DNA of 64,000 nt from an uncultured Lachnoclostridium sp. (lineage in GTDB: Bacteria > Bacillota > Clostridia > Lachnospirales > Lachnospiraceae): assembly GCA_944381625.1 (NCBI GenBank), contig CALWLW010000001.1, positions 186,001 to 250,000 on the forward strand, given 5' to 3'. Shown piece by piece: positions 1 through 11,053 of this stretch. A program made the translations under genes and the position numbers. Position 1 is the stretch's first letter. Each line of letters begins with the position of its first letter. The notes beneath the pieces were generated by a model that was given only the letters and a program-made list of their open reading frames with translations, ran no database searches and had not been told where the DNA came from.

Positions 1-19
1 AAAAGGGGGAAGAGCAGGC

Positions 20-976
20 ATGAAGAAGAATATTTTTGCCGTTTGTCTGGCAGGGACCGTCCTTCTGGCGGCGGGCGTTGTATTTCTTCCCCGTTATATC
101 AGCCGAAGCCTGGATCTGCGCAGCATCAACCGGATCGTCCTGACGGACCGTGACATGTTTTCCTATATGGAACCCAGCGCTTATGATCTGCCGGGAAACG
201 ACGCGGGATTCAAAAGCCTGCAGGACGGGACGGGGGAGCTGACCCTGATCGCATCCTTTGACCGTCAGACGGTGAAACTGAACGAAGAACTGCTGCAGGG
301 GATCGAAGAAGAAATGTTCACTTTTTCCGAAGCTATGGGATATGATATATGGTTCCCCTACGATACGTCGGCGCAAGCTTATTCGGATGCGGAAGCCTAT
401 TCGGGCGGAAATGCCTATTCGTATAGCAAGATATCCTCCGGCTACGAAATTGCGTCGCCGGATCAGGCGGAATCTGCGGAATATTATTCGCTGGTCTATC
501 CGTCGGAGGAAGATTCCCGCGTGAAACAGATGCTGAATTTCTGGGTGGTTCATTATACGGACGCATTGAGCATGGACAGTTATTTTCTGGTCAATGAGGA
601 TAACTATAAAATCTATTATGCATGGATCTACAATACCCGTACGGAGGAGATCTGCTCGCTTCTGGAAATGGCTTCCGAGGAACAGAATCCGAAAGAACTG
701 GAAAGGTACGTATGGGACGCGTTTTCTCTCGCTACTGCCGCTGAGGGATGCCTGTATTATTATGAAGCGGAATTTTATGACGAGATCTCCTGGCCGGAAA
801 CGCTTTCCATGAAAAATCCTGCTGCCGTAAGTATGGTCTTTGGCGCAGAGAAAATTGTGGCGGAGGAGCGGCCCCTTCCGGCAAGCCGCAGAGGCTGCCG
901 GGGACTGGGGATCGGGCTGCAGAGCGCAGGCGCCGCCCTTTCTCCTGATGAAAAGGAAACGAATGATAGAGGATGA
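20..976 (+). CDS. Unknown membrane-anchored extracytoplasmic protein
   Basis: I do not recognise a family. Residues 1-25 are a short basic start followed by a hydrophobic stretch, so the protein is probably a signal-anchored or secreted protein. The body is rich in Tyr, Ser, Asp and Glu (a Tyr/Ser/Ala-rich stretch around residues 115-160) with no motif I can name. The last 45 residues are Arg/Gly/Pro-rich and differ in composition from the rest, so a frameshift near the end cannot be excluded by eye. A GGGGGA ribosome site precedes the ATG. The stop overlaps the start of the VanY-like gene by a few bases, so the two are probably co-translated and may act together at the cell wall. Confidence 0.6.
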   Translation: MKKNIFAVCLAGTVLLAAGVVFLPRYISRSLDLRSINRIVLTDRDMFSYMEPSAYDLPGNDAGFKSLQDGTGELTLIASFDRQTVKLNEELLQGIEEEMFTFSEAMGYDIWFPYDTSAQAYSDAEAYSGGNAYSYSKISSGYEIASPDQAESAEYYSLVYPSEEDSRVKQMLNFWVVHYTDALSMDSYFLVNEDNYKIYYAWIYNTRTEEICSLLEMASEEQNPKELERYVWDAFSLATAAEGCLYYYEAEFYDEISWPETLSMKNPAAVSMVFGAEKIVAEERPLPASRRGCRGLGIGLQSAGAALSPDEKETNDRG

Positions 977-1809
977 TGGATATGGGCAGATTAAGAGAAC
1001 GAGAAAAACGGAAAAAACGTGCCAGAAGGCTGAGAATTCAGAAAGCGGCGACCGCAGCCCTGGGCGTCCTTGTGCTGGCGCTGGGATGGAAGGTGGTCAC
1101 GCTGGCGATACATATCCTGCCGGAAAGTTCAGATGGAGAAATCCGTACGGCAGAGAGCGGTCAGACAGAATCTGAATGGTCGGATTCCCAGGAGACGGAC
1201 GCGCAGGAGAGGCTCCGAACGGAGCGCACGCCGCTGTCAGACCTTTCGGAGGACATCCTTTTGGTGAATAAGGAGAATCCTTTGCCGGATACCTACCGGC
1301 CGGAGCTGGTGAAGCTTCGCAGCTATGGAGTGGAAGTGGCTCAGGAGATGTACGAGGATCTGACGGACATGCTGAACGATGGAGAAGCGGAAGGGCTGGT
1401 GTTCTGGGTGGCTTCCGGCTACCGGAGCATGGAACGGCAGAGAGAACTCCTGGACGAAGATATCGAGGCTCTGATGCGCAGGGGCAGTTCACCTTCTGAG
1501 GCCTATGAGGAAGTGGTGCAGGAGACTATGCCTGTGGGCTGCAGCGAGCATGCCACCGGTCTGGCTGTGGATATTGTGGCGAAAGATTATCAGATATTGG
1601 ACGAAAAGCAGGAGCGCACGGAGGAGATTCAGTGGCTGCAGGAAAACTGCAGCCGGTACGGATTCATTCTCCGTTATCCGAAAGGAAAAGAGGATATCAC
1701 AAAAGTCTCCTATGAATCCTGGCATTTCCGGTACGTGGGAAAGGCGGCGGCAGAGGAGATCATGGAGTCGGGGCTGACCCTGGAGGAATATCTGGAGGGG
1801 AAAGCGTAA
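973..1809 (+). CDS. VanY-like D-alanyl-D-alanine carboxypeptidase (M15B)
   Basis: Predicted membrane-anchored peptidase that trims the terminal D-Ala from peptidoglycan stem peptides outside the cell. A very basic N-terminus (residues 5-25) precedes one membrane segment (about 27-48) and a spacer rich in charged residues. The M15B zinc site is visible: SGYRS near residue 156, the His/Asp pair in SEHATGLAVDI, and the third ligand in SWHFRYVG. Length (278 aa) is normal for the family. Candidate starts are at 973, 976 and 982; the last has the best distance from AGAGGA. It overlaps the preceding unknown gene. It lies at the opposite end of the window from the vanG operon, so a link with glycopeptide resistance is possible but not shown. 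Confidence 0.88.
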   Translation: MMDMGRLREREKRKKRARRLRIQKAATAALGVLVLALGWKVVTLAIHILPESSDGEIRTAESGQTESEWSDSQETDAQERLRTERTPLSDLSEDILLVNKENPLPDTYRPELVKLRSYGVEVAQEMYEDLTDMLNDGEAEGLVFWVASGYRSMERQRELLDEDIEALMRRGSSPSEAYEEVVQETMPVGCSEHATGLAVDIVAKDYQILDEKQERTEEIQWLQENCSRYGFILRYPKGKEDITKVSYESWHFRYVGKAAAEEIMESGLTLEEYLEGKA

Positions 1810-1830
1810 GTTATTGATACTGGAACTGAT

Positions 1831-1884
1831 AAAAAATCCCGCAGAGGTTCATGGCCTTAAAAACATGAATCCTGCGGGACTTTT
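1831..1884. terminator. Bidirectional terminator between vanY-like gene and lexA
   Basis: A long inverted repeat (CCCGCAGAGGTTCATG at 1838-1853 against CATGAATCCTGCGGG at 1864-1878) is flanked by A6 on the left and T4 on the right. It lies between convergent genes, so it can stop transcription from both sides. Confidence 0.8.
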
Positions 1885-1901
1885 CTGCAGATATCATTGT
1901 T

Positions 1902-2516
1902 TTAGAAAATCCTCATCACACCGAAGACTTTGCCCAGGATCGTCACCTGATCCACGATGATGGGGTTCATGGAGTCGTTCTCCGGCTGGAGGCGGTAGTG
2001 TCCATCTTCTTTATAAAAAGTCTTGACCGTAGCAGAATCGTCAATAAGCGCCACCACCTTGTCTCCGTTGTTTGCCGTGCTTTGCTGCTGTACCAGGATC
2101 TGGTCGCCGTCGAAGATACCTGCGTTCACCATGCTGTCCCCTTTTACTTTCAGCATAAAGCAGTCCGCGTTGGGCATGTATTCCGCAGGGATGGGGAAAT
2201 AGTTCTCGATATTCTCCTGGGCCAGGATCGGCTGTCCGGCCGCCACGGTTCCGATCAGGGGAACATTGACCACTTCCCGGCGTGTGAGCTGGAAGGTGTC
2301 ATCGATGATTTCTATAGCTCTGGGTTTGGTGGGATCTCTGCGGATATATCCATTCTTTTCCAGGGTCTCCAGATGGGAATGGACGGAAGAGGTGGACTTC
2401 AGATGCACCGCTTCGCAAATATCCCGTACAGCGGGAGGATATCCTTTATGTAAGATCTCAGACTTGATAAAGTCGAGAATTTCCTGCTGCTTTGCCGTAA
2501 TTTTTCCATATCCCAT
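1902..2516 (-). CDS. lexA: LexA SOS repressor
   Basis: Transcriptional repressor of the DNA-damage response that self-cleaves with RecA filaments. The N-terminal winged helix (about residues 1-65, with [24 protein letters not shown] as the recognition region) is followed by the S24 peptidase domain. The Ala-Gly cleavage site is in GTVAAGQP, the catalytic Ser is in GDSMVNAGI and the Lys is in SATVKTFYK. The 204-residue length is typical. The ATG at 2516 has AGGAGG seven bases upstream; longer in-frame starts lack a ribosome site and would run through the operator. Two LexA-box-like sequences lie just upstream, so it is probably autoregulated. Confidence 0.97.
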   Translation of the reverse strand: MGYGKITAKQQEILDFIKSEILHKGYPPAVRDICEAVHLKSTSSVHSHLETLEKNGYIRRDPTKPRAIEIIDDTFQLTRREVVNVPLIGTVAAGQPILAQENIENYFPIPAEYMPNADCFMLKVKGDSMVNAGIFDGDQILVQQQSTANNGDKVVALIDDSATVKTFYKEDGHYRLQPENDSMNPIIVDQVTILGKVFGVMRIF

Positions 2517-2535
2517 AAAAGATCCTCCTGTGAAT

Positions 2536-2582
2536 CGAACATTCGTTTTCATCAGTATAGCACAAGTGTTCGGGAAAAGCAA
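2536..2582 (-). promoter_or_regulatory. lexA promoter with two LexA-box-like operators
   Basis: On the minus strand TTGCTT (2582-2577) and TATACT (2559-2554) are 17 bp apart. One LexA-like box (GCACAAGTGTTC on the plus strand, 2560-2571) fills the spacer. A better one (CGAACATTCGTTTTC, 2536-2550) lies just downstream, close to the Bacillus-type consensus GAAC-N4-GTTY. This is the expected layout for autorepression. Confidence 0.75.
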
Positions 2583-2587
2583 ATGAT

Positions 2588-3556
2588 TTAGAAAGCGATT
2601 CCCGCGTCCGCGGAATACCTTGCCAGGGTATCCTCGTTGGCTTCCTCCAGCAGATGCAGAAGGGCCTTTGTGGCGATGGGAAGTTCTTTTTTGGGGTTCT
2701 GCACGATGCAGATATGCCGCCTGGGTATCTGAAGATCCAGGGAGAGCTGGATCAGCCCGCAGTTCAGAAGATAGGAACGCGCGAACTTATAGGGCACAAA
2801 CCCTATCCCCAGGTTATGGAGGACTGTAGGCGGGATCAGGTCGTTGGAGTTGACTTCTATATTAGGGTGAAGCTCCAGTCCCTGTTTCTGGAAGATATCG
2901 TCCCAGAACTGTCTGGAGGTGGTCCCCTGCTCCATGCATACCAGCGGATATTGCAGCAGTTCTTTCAGAGAGAGCGTGTGATCCAGAAGATGAGTGAAAT
3001 GATTGCCTGCCACCACAATATCCTGGAAATCGGATACCTGGGTGATAAACGCGCCCTTCTGTTCCTCCAGGGGCGTTGTGAGCAGGGCAAAATCCAGCGT
3101 ACCCGCCATCAGGGCAGAGATGGACATCTGGGCGGAGAAGGAGTGTATCCGGATATTGATATTGGGATAACGGTGCTGGAACTGCTCCAGGTAAGGGAGC
3201 AGGAAATACCGCATGGTCAGCTCGCTGGCTCCAATATTGATCTTACCGCTCTGACCGTCCACATACTCTTTCAGCATCCCCCTGGCCCGTTCCATCTGCT
3301 GGCAGGCGCGGCTGACCTGGCGGAAGAGAAGCTGTCCTTCAGGGGTCAGCGTGACGCCTTTCTGGGAACGAAAAAAAAGCCTGCAGTCCAGATCATGTTC
3401 CAGATTCTGAATGCATTTGCTGATGGTGGGCTGGGTCAGGCAAAGCTGCTGAGCCGCCAGCGTGATATTTTTTTTCTTCGCGACCTCGTAAAAAACTTTG
3501 TAATAGTCGAAGCTGATGTCCGGTTTATGTTCTGGCATGTTATTCAAAGTGATCAT
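2588..3556 (-). CDS. LysR-family transcriptional regulator
   Basis: DNA-binding regulator of unknown target. Residues 14-75 form the LysR winged helix-turn-helix ([19 protein letters not shown] is the recognition helix region). From about residue 100 on there is the type 2 periplasmic-binding-like effector domain ([19 protein letters not shown]). Length (322 aa) is normal. The ATG at 3556 has GGA immediately adjacent to it rather than at ideal spacing, so the start is uncertain; the Met seven residues in is an alternative without a better site. It is divergent from the ATP synthase operon, and its stop is 71 bp before lexA on the same strand. Whether it regulates either is unknown. Confidence 0.9.
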   Translation of the reverse strand: MITLNNMPEHKPDISFDYYKVFYEVAKKKNITLAAQQLCLTQPTISKCIQNLEHDLDCRLFFRSQKGVTLTPEGQLLFRQVSRACQQMERARGMLKEYVDGQSGKINIGASELTMRYFLLPYLEQFQHRYPNINIRIHSFSAQMSISALMAGTLDFALLTTPLEEQKGAFITQVSDFQDIVVAGNHFTHLLDHTLSLKELLQYPLVCMEQGTTSRQFWDDIFQKQGLELHPNIEVNSNDLIPPTVLHNLGIGFVPYKFARSYLLNCGLIQLSLDLQIPRRHICIVQNPKKELPIATKALLHLLEEANEDTLARYSADAGIAF

Positions 3557-3591
3557 TCCTTTTTTCTATGGAGATTCCTAAAAAAATTGAT

Positions 3592-3619
3592 TATACATTT
3601 CTTTTTTTCGTATTATAAT
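3592..3619 (+). promoter_or_regulatory. Likely ATP synthase operon promoter
   Basis: TATACA (3592-3597) and TATAAT (3614-3619) are 16 bp apart in an AT-rich stretch between the divergent LysR gene and atpB. This is a good sigma-A type match, about 70 bp before the atpB start. Confidence 0.6.
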
Positions 3620-3688
3620 AGACTACGGGATTTCAGGCAAGTACAGATTGCATGAAGTACTGAATTTTAAGAGAAAGGAAGTGCAGTT

Positions 3689-4366
3689 ATGGGTAATTTG
3701 GCTGAGAACCTGATGGAAGAGCTGCAGTGTGAGACGGTCTTTTCCATCGGCGGCATCGGGATATCAGAATCGGTTGTGGTCACATGGATCATCATGGCTG
3801 TGGTTCTGATCGCCTGCCTTCTGGCGACCCGCAGGCTGAAGGTGGAGAATCCCGGACGGGGTCAGCTGCTGCTGGAATTCGCGGTGAGCTGGATACAGAA
3901 TCTGTGCGGAGGCTTTATAGGCGAAGAAGGGAAGCGCTACGCGCCTTATCTGACGTCGGTTCTGATCTATCTGGGCATTGCCAATCTCATTGGTATTCTG
4001 GGATTCAAACCTCCCACAAAGGATCTGAATGTGACGGCGGCGCTGGCCATCATGAGCATTGTGCTGATCCAGTACGCGGGCATCCACAAGAAGGGCGTGA
4101 AAGGCTGGCTGAAGAGCTTCACCGAGCCTGTGGCAATTGTGGCTCCCATCAATATTCTGGAGCTGGTCATTAAACCGCTGTCGTTATGTATGCGTCTGTT
4201 CGGCAACGTACTGGGCGCGTTTGTTATTATGAAATTGATCGAGAGCGTCATGCCGGTATTTCTTCCGGTGGTATTCAGCGCATATTTCGATCTGTTCGAC
4301 GGTCTGATCCAGGCGTACGTGTTCGTATTCCTGACGGGCCTGTTTATCAAAGAAGCTATTGAGTAA
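3689..4366 (+). CDS. atpB: F0F1 ATP synthase subunit a
   Basis: Membrane stator subunit that carries the ion half-channels of F0. It has five or six hydrophobic segments, and the essential Arg lies in the conserved LSLCMRLFGNVLGAFV helix (about residues 165-180). The C-terminal helix has the usual AYVFVFLTGLFIKEAIE pattern. At 225 aa it is normal for the family. AAGGAA precedes the ATG at good distance. It is the first gene of the operon; I see no atpI-like gene before it. Confidence 0.97.
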   Translation: MGNLAENLMEELQCETVFSIGGIGISESVVVTWIIMAVVLIACLLATRRLKVENPGRGQLLLEFAVSWIQNLCGGFIGEEGKRYAPYLTSVLIYLGIANLIGILGFKPPTKDLNVTAALAIMSIVLIQYAGIHKKGVKGWLKSFTEPVAIVAPINILELVIKPLSLCMRLFGNVLGAFVIMKLIESVMPVFLPVVFSAYFDLFDGLIQAYVFVFLTGLFIKEAIE

Positions 4367-4390
4367 AATAAGAGAAAGAGGAGAAAAATT

Positions 4391-4615
4391 ATGAGTACAA
4401 TGATCGCAATCGGCGCGGCAATCGCCGTTCTGACTGGTATTGGCGCAGGAATCGGTATCGGCATCGCAACGTCCAAAGCTACGGAGGCTGTGGCGAGACA
4501 GCCGGAGGCCGACGGAAAGATCACAAAGATTCTGCTTTTGGGTGCAGCCCTGGCGGAGGCGACCGCTATCTACGGTTTCGTTGTCGCTCTGCTGATCATT
4601 ATTCTTCTGGGTTAA
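4391..4615 (+). CDS. atpE: F0F1 ATP synthase subunit c
   Basis: Proteolipid of the rotor ring: a two-helix hairpin with the polar loop ARQPEA at residues 35-40. The ion-binding carboxylate is Glu56 in ALAEATAIYG. By alignment from memory with the sodium-binding Ilyobacter subunit, the Gln of helix 1 is Ile23 here and the Ser after the Glu is Ala57. The sodium ligands are therefore missing and the ring looks proton-coupled. Helix 1 has the usual Gly-rich GIGAGIGIGI packing motif. Length 74 aa. Confidence 0.97.
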   Translation: MSTMIAIGAAIAVLTGIGAGIGIGIATSKATEAVARQPEADGKITKILLLGAALAEATAIYGFVVALLIIILLG

Positions 4616-4633
4616 GGAAAGGCGGATGTTTGC

Positions 4634-5125
4634 ATGTTAAGACTTGATATAAATCTGGTTTTTACGATTATCAACCTGCTGGTCTGGTATGCGGTGATCC
4701 GGATTTTCCTTTTTAAGAGGGTCAACAAGGTGATCGACCAGAGGGAGCAGGCGATCCAGTCCCGTTATGCGGATGCCAGGAAGCTTCAGGAGGAAGCTGC
4801 CGCAGAGAAAGACAGATACGCGGTTTCCCAGGCGCAGATTGAAGAAGAAAAGACCAGAGTGCTGGACCAGGCAAGAGAGGATGCCAGGACAGAATACAGC
4901 CATATTCTGGAGGATGCACAGAAGAAAGCGGAGCAGATTGTAGAGCACTCCAGGAAAGAAGCTGTGATGGAGAAAGAGAAGATCGTATCCAAAGCGGAAA
5001 AGGAAATCCGTTCGATCATCCTGGATTCAGCAGTGAAATCCATGCAGGCTTCCGGAAACGAAAGCACTCTGTATGATGAATTTTTAGCAAAAGCAGGTGA
5101 GACGGGGCATGGAGAAAATGAATAA
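4634..5125 (+). CDS. atpF: F0F1 ATP synthase subunit b
   Basis: Peripheral-stalk subunit: one N-terminal membrane helix (about residues 6-27, [20 protein letters not shown]) followed by a long charged coiled coil rich in Ala, Glu, Lys and Gln that reaches up to F1. Length 163 aa is typical. The 3' end overlaps the start of the fused delta-alpha gene by about 17 bp, which suggests coupled translation of two stalk components. Confidence 0.95.
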   Translation: MLRLDINLVFTIINLLVWYAVIRIFLFKRVNKVIDQREQAIQSRYADARKLQEEAAAEKDRYAVSQAQIEEEKTRVLDQAREDARTEYSHILEDAQKKAEQIVEHSRKEAVMEKEKIVSKAEKEIRSIILDSAVKSMQASGNESTLYDEFLAKAGETGHGENE

Positions 5126-7124
5126 TTATTTGGAATACCTGGCAGAGAAGCAGATCCGGCCCGACGTGCTGCAGCATGCGCTGGAGATTCTGCAGGCAGT
5201 TCCGCAGATTCAGGATGAACTGGAAAACCCCACGGTTCCCCCGGAAAAGAAAGAGAATCTTGTCCAGAAAATATTTCCGGGAGCAGTACGTGAATTTATA
5301 CTGAAGCTGTCGGCAGACGGCAGCCTGGGTTCCCTGGAAAAGATATGGACAACATATATGGAAAGTCCAGAGGAAGACCGGACTCCCCTGGAATGTGTTC
5401 TGGAATATGCGGCGGCTCCCAGCGATTCCCAGCTGGAAAAGATAAAAGAATTTTTAAGGCAGAAATATCCGGGGCGGCCCCTGGAATTCCGCCAGAAGGA
5501 AAATACGGCTGTCGGCAGCGGATTTATCCTGCGTGCGGGAAATCAGGAATATGACTGGAGTACCCAGGGAAGAAGACGGCTTCTGGAGAAAAAACTGGAA
5601 TCCATAACATTGACAGACAGTGAACTGCTGGCGCAGAAAGGTATTATCAGCATTCTCAAAGGAAGCCTGGACGGCGTGGATATCGAGAGCCAGGAAATCG
5701 GTGTGGTCAGCAGGGTCGGCGACGGGATCGCTTACATCGACGGTGTGGACCACGCCATGTATGGAGAAATTCTTGTCTTTGACAATGGCCTGAAGGGCAT
5801 GGTGCAGGATATCCGTTCTGATGAGGTGGGCTGCATTCTGTTTGGCAGAGATACCGGCGTCGAAGAAGGCTCGAAAGCAGCCCGGACCGGACGGATGGCG
5901 GGTATTCCTGTGGGTGACGCGTTTATTGGCCGCGTAATCAATGCCCTGGGTGCGCCCATAGATGGAAAAGGAGAGATTGAAGCCTCCGATTACAGGCCGG
6001 TAGAACATAAAGCACCGGGTATTGTGGACAGAAAATCTGTAGATACGCCTCTGGAAACAGGGATCCTTTCTATCGATTCGATGTTTCCCATCGGCCGCGG
6101 CCAGCGGGAACTGATTATCGGGGACCGTCAGACCGGAAAGACATCCATTGCCATTGATGCCATCTTAAATCAGAAAGGGAAGAATGTGGTGTGCGTTTAT
6201 GTGGCGATCGGCCAAAAAGCATCCACTGTTTCCAAACTGGTGCATACACTGGAAAAACATGGGGCTATGGACTATACGATTGTGCTTTCCTCTACGGCAA
6301 GTGAGCCTGCGTCCCTGCAGTATATTGCTCCTTATTCAGGAACTGCCCTGGCAGAGTACTTTATGTACCGGGGACAGGATGTGCTGATCGTCTATGACGA
6401 TCTGTCCAAACATGCGGTGGCATATCGTTCTTTGTCCCTACTTCTGGAGAGATCTCCCGGAAGAGAGGCGTATCCTGGCGATGTATTCTACCTCCATTCC
6501 CGTCTGCTGGAGCGTTCCAGCCGTCTGAGCGACGCGCTGGGCGGCGGCTCGATCACCGCGCTTCCTATTATAGAGACACAGGATGGCGATGTGTCCGCTT
6601 ATATACCTACCAACGTTATTTCCATTACTGACGGGCAGATTTTCCTGGAGAGCGACCTGTTCTTCGCGGGCATGCGCCCTGCGGTCAATGTGGGACTGTC
6701 CGTGTCCCGTGTGGGCGGCGCGGCTCAGACGAAGGCCATGAAGAAGGCAGCGGGAAGCGTCCGTATCGACCTGGCCCAGTACCGGGAGATGGAAGTGTTC
6801 ACCCAGTTCAGTTCAGATCTGGATGCGGTGACCCAGGAACAGCTCCAGTACGGAAAGGGCCTGATGGAGCTCTTGAAACAACCGCTGTGCCAGCCATTGT
6901 CCCTGCATGAGCAGGTGATTACTCTGTGCGCGGCGACCCACAGGCAGCTTCTGGACGTGCCGGTAAAGGAGATCAAGTCCTTCCAGAGAGGGCTTCTGGA
7001 CTGGATGGATCAGAAGCATCCCCAGATCAGTCAGGAAATTGAGCAGACACATGCCTTAAGCGACAGTCTGACAGATAAAATCATAGACGCGGTCAAGGAA
7101 TACAAGAGTCAGGTGGTGAAGTAA
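5109..7124 (+). CDS. Fused ATP synthase delta-alpha subunit (AtpH-AtpA)
   Basis: One continuous frame encodes two F1 subunits that are normally separate. Residues 1 to about 165 resemble delta, ending in the diagnostic [19 protein letters not shown] segment. After a linker of about 20 residues the alpha subunit begins ([21 protein letters not shown]) and is complete: Walker A GDRQTGKT, the nucleotide-domain region [12 protein letters not shown], the arginine-finger region [16 protein letters not shown], and the C-terminal helical domain. Total about 671 aa equals delta plus alpha. ATG 5109 has AGGTGAG seven bases upstream; a GTG at 5097 is in frame. No separate atpH or atpA exists in the operon, so the fusion must supply both functions. 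Confidence 0.93.
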   Translation: MEKMNNYLEYLAEKQIRPDVLQHALEILQAVPQIQDELENPTVPPEKKENLVQKIFPGAVREFILKLSADGSLGSLEKIWTTYMESPEEDRTPLECVLEYAAAPSDSQLEKIKEFLRQKYPGRPLEFRQKENTAVGSGFILRAGNQEYDWSTQGRRRLLEKKLESITLTDSELLAQKGIISILKGSLDGVDIESQEIGVVSRVGDGIAYIDGVDHAMYGEILVFDNGLKGMVQDIRSDEVGCILFGRDTGVEEGSKAARTGRMAGIPVGDAFIGRVINALGAPIDGKGEIEASDYRPVEHKAPGIVDRKSVDTPLETGILSIDSMFPIGRGQRELIIGDRQTGKTSIAIDAILNQKGKNVVCVYVAIGQKASTVSKLVHTLEKHGAMDYTIVLSSTASEPASLQYIAPYSGTALAEYFMYRGQDVLIVYDDLSKHAVAYRSLSLLLERSPGREAYPGDVFYLHSRLLERSSRLSDALGGGSITALPIIETQDGDVSAYIPTNVISITDGQIFLESDLFFAGMRPAVNVGLSVSRVGGAAQTKAMKKAAGSVRIDLAQYREMEVFTQFSSDLDAVTQEQLQYGKGLMELLKQPLCQPLSLHEQVITLCAATHRQLLDVPVKEIKSFQRGLLDWMDQKHPQISQEIEQTHALSDSLTDKIIDAVKEYKSQVVK

Positions 7125-7125
7125 T

Positions 7126-9425
<2,300 letters not shown>

Positions 9426-9441
9426 AGAAAGGGAGTGCAGG

Positions 9442-9855
9442 ATGGCCAGTTTTTCTTTGAGAATCATATCCAGCAACCGGATCTTTTATGAGGGTCCCTG
9501 CCGCTGCCTGATCGTGCCCGCCCCGGACGGGGAGAGGGCGATCCTGGCGCACCATGAGGAGATGATCCTGGCGCTCCGGGAAGGCGAGCTGCGCATGCAG
9601 ACAGAAGAGGGCGGCGAGTGGAGTTATGCAGTCATAAGCCCCGGCTTCTGCCAGGTGGCTCATAACCGGGTTACTCTGTTGGCAGACACGGTGGAACGCC
9701 CGGAGGAGATTGACGCGGTGAGAGCCCAGGAGGCCCTGGAGCGCGCCCAGGAAAAGATGCGCCAAAAGCAGAGCATCCAGGAATACCACATCACCCAGGC
9801 AGCCCTTGCGAGGGCGCTGGTGCGTATCCGGGAAACAGAAAAATTCATCCATTAA
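9442..9855 (+). CDS. atpC: F0F1 ATP synthase subunit epsilon
   Basis: Regulatory subunit at the foot of the rotor. The N-terminal beta sandwich (SLRIISSNRIFYEGPCRCLIVPAPDGERAIL, including the typical G-E-x-A/G-I-L turn) is followed by a C-terminal helical hairpin (VRAQEALERAQEKMRQKQ). 137 aa, normal. It is the last gene of the operon; a strong hairpin follows 24 bp after its stop. Confidence 0.95.
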   Translation: MASFSLRIISSNRIFYEGPCRCLIVPAPDGERAILAHHEEMILALREGELRMQTEEGGEWSYAVISPGFCQVAHNRVTLLADTVERPEEIDAVRAQEALERAQEKMRQKQSIQEYHITQAALARALVRIRETEKFIH

Positions 9856-9878
9856 ACCGGACATTTTCCGGGATTTGT

Positions 9879-9914
9879 CCCTATCATATTTATGCATGGC
9901 ATATTATGATAGGG
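9879..9914 (+). terminator. Hairpin after atpC
   Basis: CCCTATCATA (9879-9888) pairs with TATGATAGGG (9905-9914), with an inner ATGC/GCAT pairing. An AT-rich tract follows, without a clean T-run. It is probably a terminator or processing site separating the ATP synthase operon from the next gene. Confidence 0.55.
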
Positions 9915-9944
9915 ATATATTTATGTGGAAAAGAGGAAGCGCAT

Positions 9945-10988
9945 ATGAAGCAGGAGATTCTGGCAAGGACGATCATCGAGACGATGATCAACAAGTCTCT
10001 GCGGGACATCGAGAGAGATCCGGACCGCAGCATCCGGAATCTGATCGATCTGGGCATCAATTTTGCAAAGGGAAGGTTCCAGAGAGAATTTCTCCAGGTG
10101 CTGCAGGAAATGATGCAGAATGAGCAGAGCGCCTATTATACTCTGGTTAAGAACCTGGTGTCCGGCACAGATCACCGGCGGCTGAAGACCATGGGCATGA
10201 ATATCGGCTTTCAGGCCTGCACAGTGGGAGCTACCATGATCCGCGAGTATGAGGACCGTTTCCTTTTTAATATTCCATGGATCTATCAGGTAGATTTCGG
10301 AAGCAGCGGGCTGCCCTGCAAGGATCTGGACAAGCTGATCCGTCAGGGAAAAGAGCTGGGGACGTTCGTCTATCTGCTGAACAGCGCCGGACCGGCCACC
10401 GACGCCCATATTGCCGTCATGAAAAAGCATGGGGACTGCGCCTTTGTCCTTCTGGTAACGGCGGAAGAGATTCTGGGCGACCTTATGGACAGTCTGAAGA
10501 ACATCCATAATTGTCTGATACTGGTGGAAAATGACGAAGACCTGGTGATGGAAGCCGCGGATGAACTGAGAAAACACGCGTTCCTCTATGGAACCTACGC
10601 CCTGTGCCCGGATGCCGGCGGGGAGCGTTATTTTACCCCGGCGTACCTGGATCAGACGGCTGCATCGGGAGCCGCATTTCTTCTGCTGATGCCGGATAAA
10701 CGCTTTTCCTTCCGGGAAGATCCTTTCCGCAGGGATGAGACGGGCCGCATCCGCAGACAGCAGGAATATCCCTTTATCCCGATGGATTTCGCTTCCGACG
10801 TGCAGCGGATCGACAGGGTGATTTCCAACGATTCCTGCGCTGTGGCCTTTGACGCGGAGGGGTATGTGTATACGGAGACGGGAAAATGGCAGGACAGTTC
10901 CTGCAATATCCGCAGCAGTGATCTTAAGGATATTCTGAATAAGGTGACGAAGAAGTCAAAGAACCCGAATGGAAAGGACAGCGTCTGA
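9945..10988 (+). CDS. Radical-SAM-like protein lacking the iron-sulfur motif
   Basis: From memory, the fold pattern matches a clostridial radical SAM family: an N-terminal helical part (DPDRSIRNLIDLG), then FNIPWIYQVD, then LDKLIRQGKELGTFVYLL, then a MKKHGDCAFVLLVTAEEIL repeat, and a late DFASDVQRIDRVI ... FDAEGYVY segment. Where relatives carry the CX3CX2C loop after the first strand, this protein has only FGSSGLPC, and the GGEP motif reads NSAGPAT. It would therefore not bind the cluster or SAM normally and looks like a pseudoenzyme. 347 aa; ATG 9945 is preceded by AGAGGAAG. It is convergent with a TetR gene. The alternative is an unrelated TIM-barrel protein. Confidence 0.6.
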   Translation: MKQEILARTIIETMINKSLRDIERDPDRSIRNLIDLGINFAKGRFQREFLQVLQEMMQNEQSAYYTLVKNLVSGTDHRRLKTMGMNIGFQACTVGATMIREYEDRFLFNIPWIYQVDFGSSGLPCKDLDKLIRQGKELGTFVYLLNSAGPATDAHIAVMKKHGDCAFVLLVTAEEILGDLMDSLKNIHNCLILVENDEDLVMEAADELRKHAFLYGTYALCPDAGGERYFTPAYLDQTAASGAAFLLLMPDKRFSFREDPFRRDETGRIRRQQEYPFIPMDFASDVQRIDRVISNDSCAVAFDAEGYVYTETGKWQDSSCNIRSSDLKDILNKVTKKSKNPNGKDSV

Positions 10989-11053
10989 GCCGGCGGGAAT
11001 GGTGCATTCCGAGCGACCCAAGGCGCGACGCAGTCCGTGCTGCCGGGGCCGCT

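Noticed and set aside
1902-2582. Longer LexA start at 2582
   Set aside because: The extra 22 codons cover the promoter and LexA boxes, and the internal ATG at 2516 has a perfect AGGAGG.
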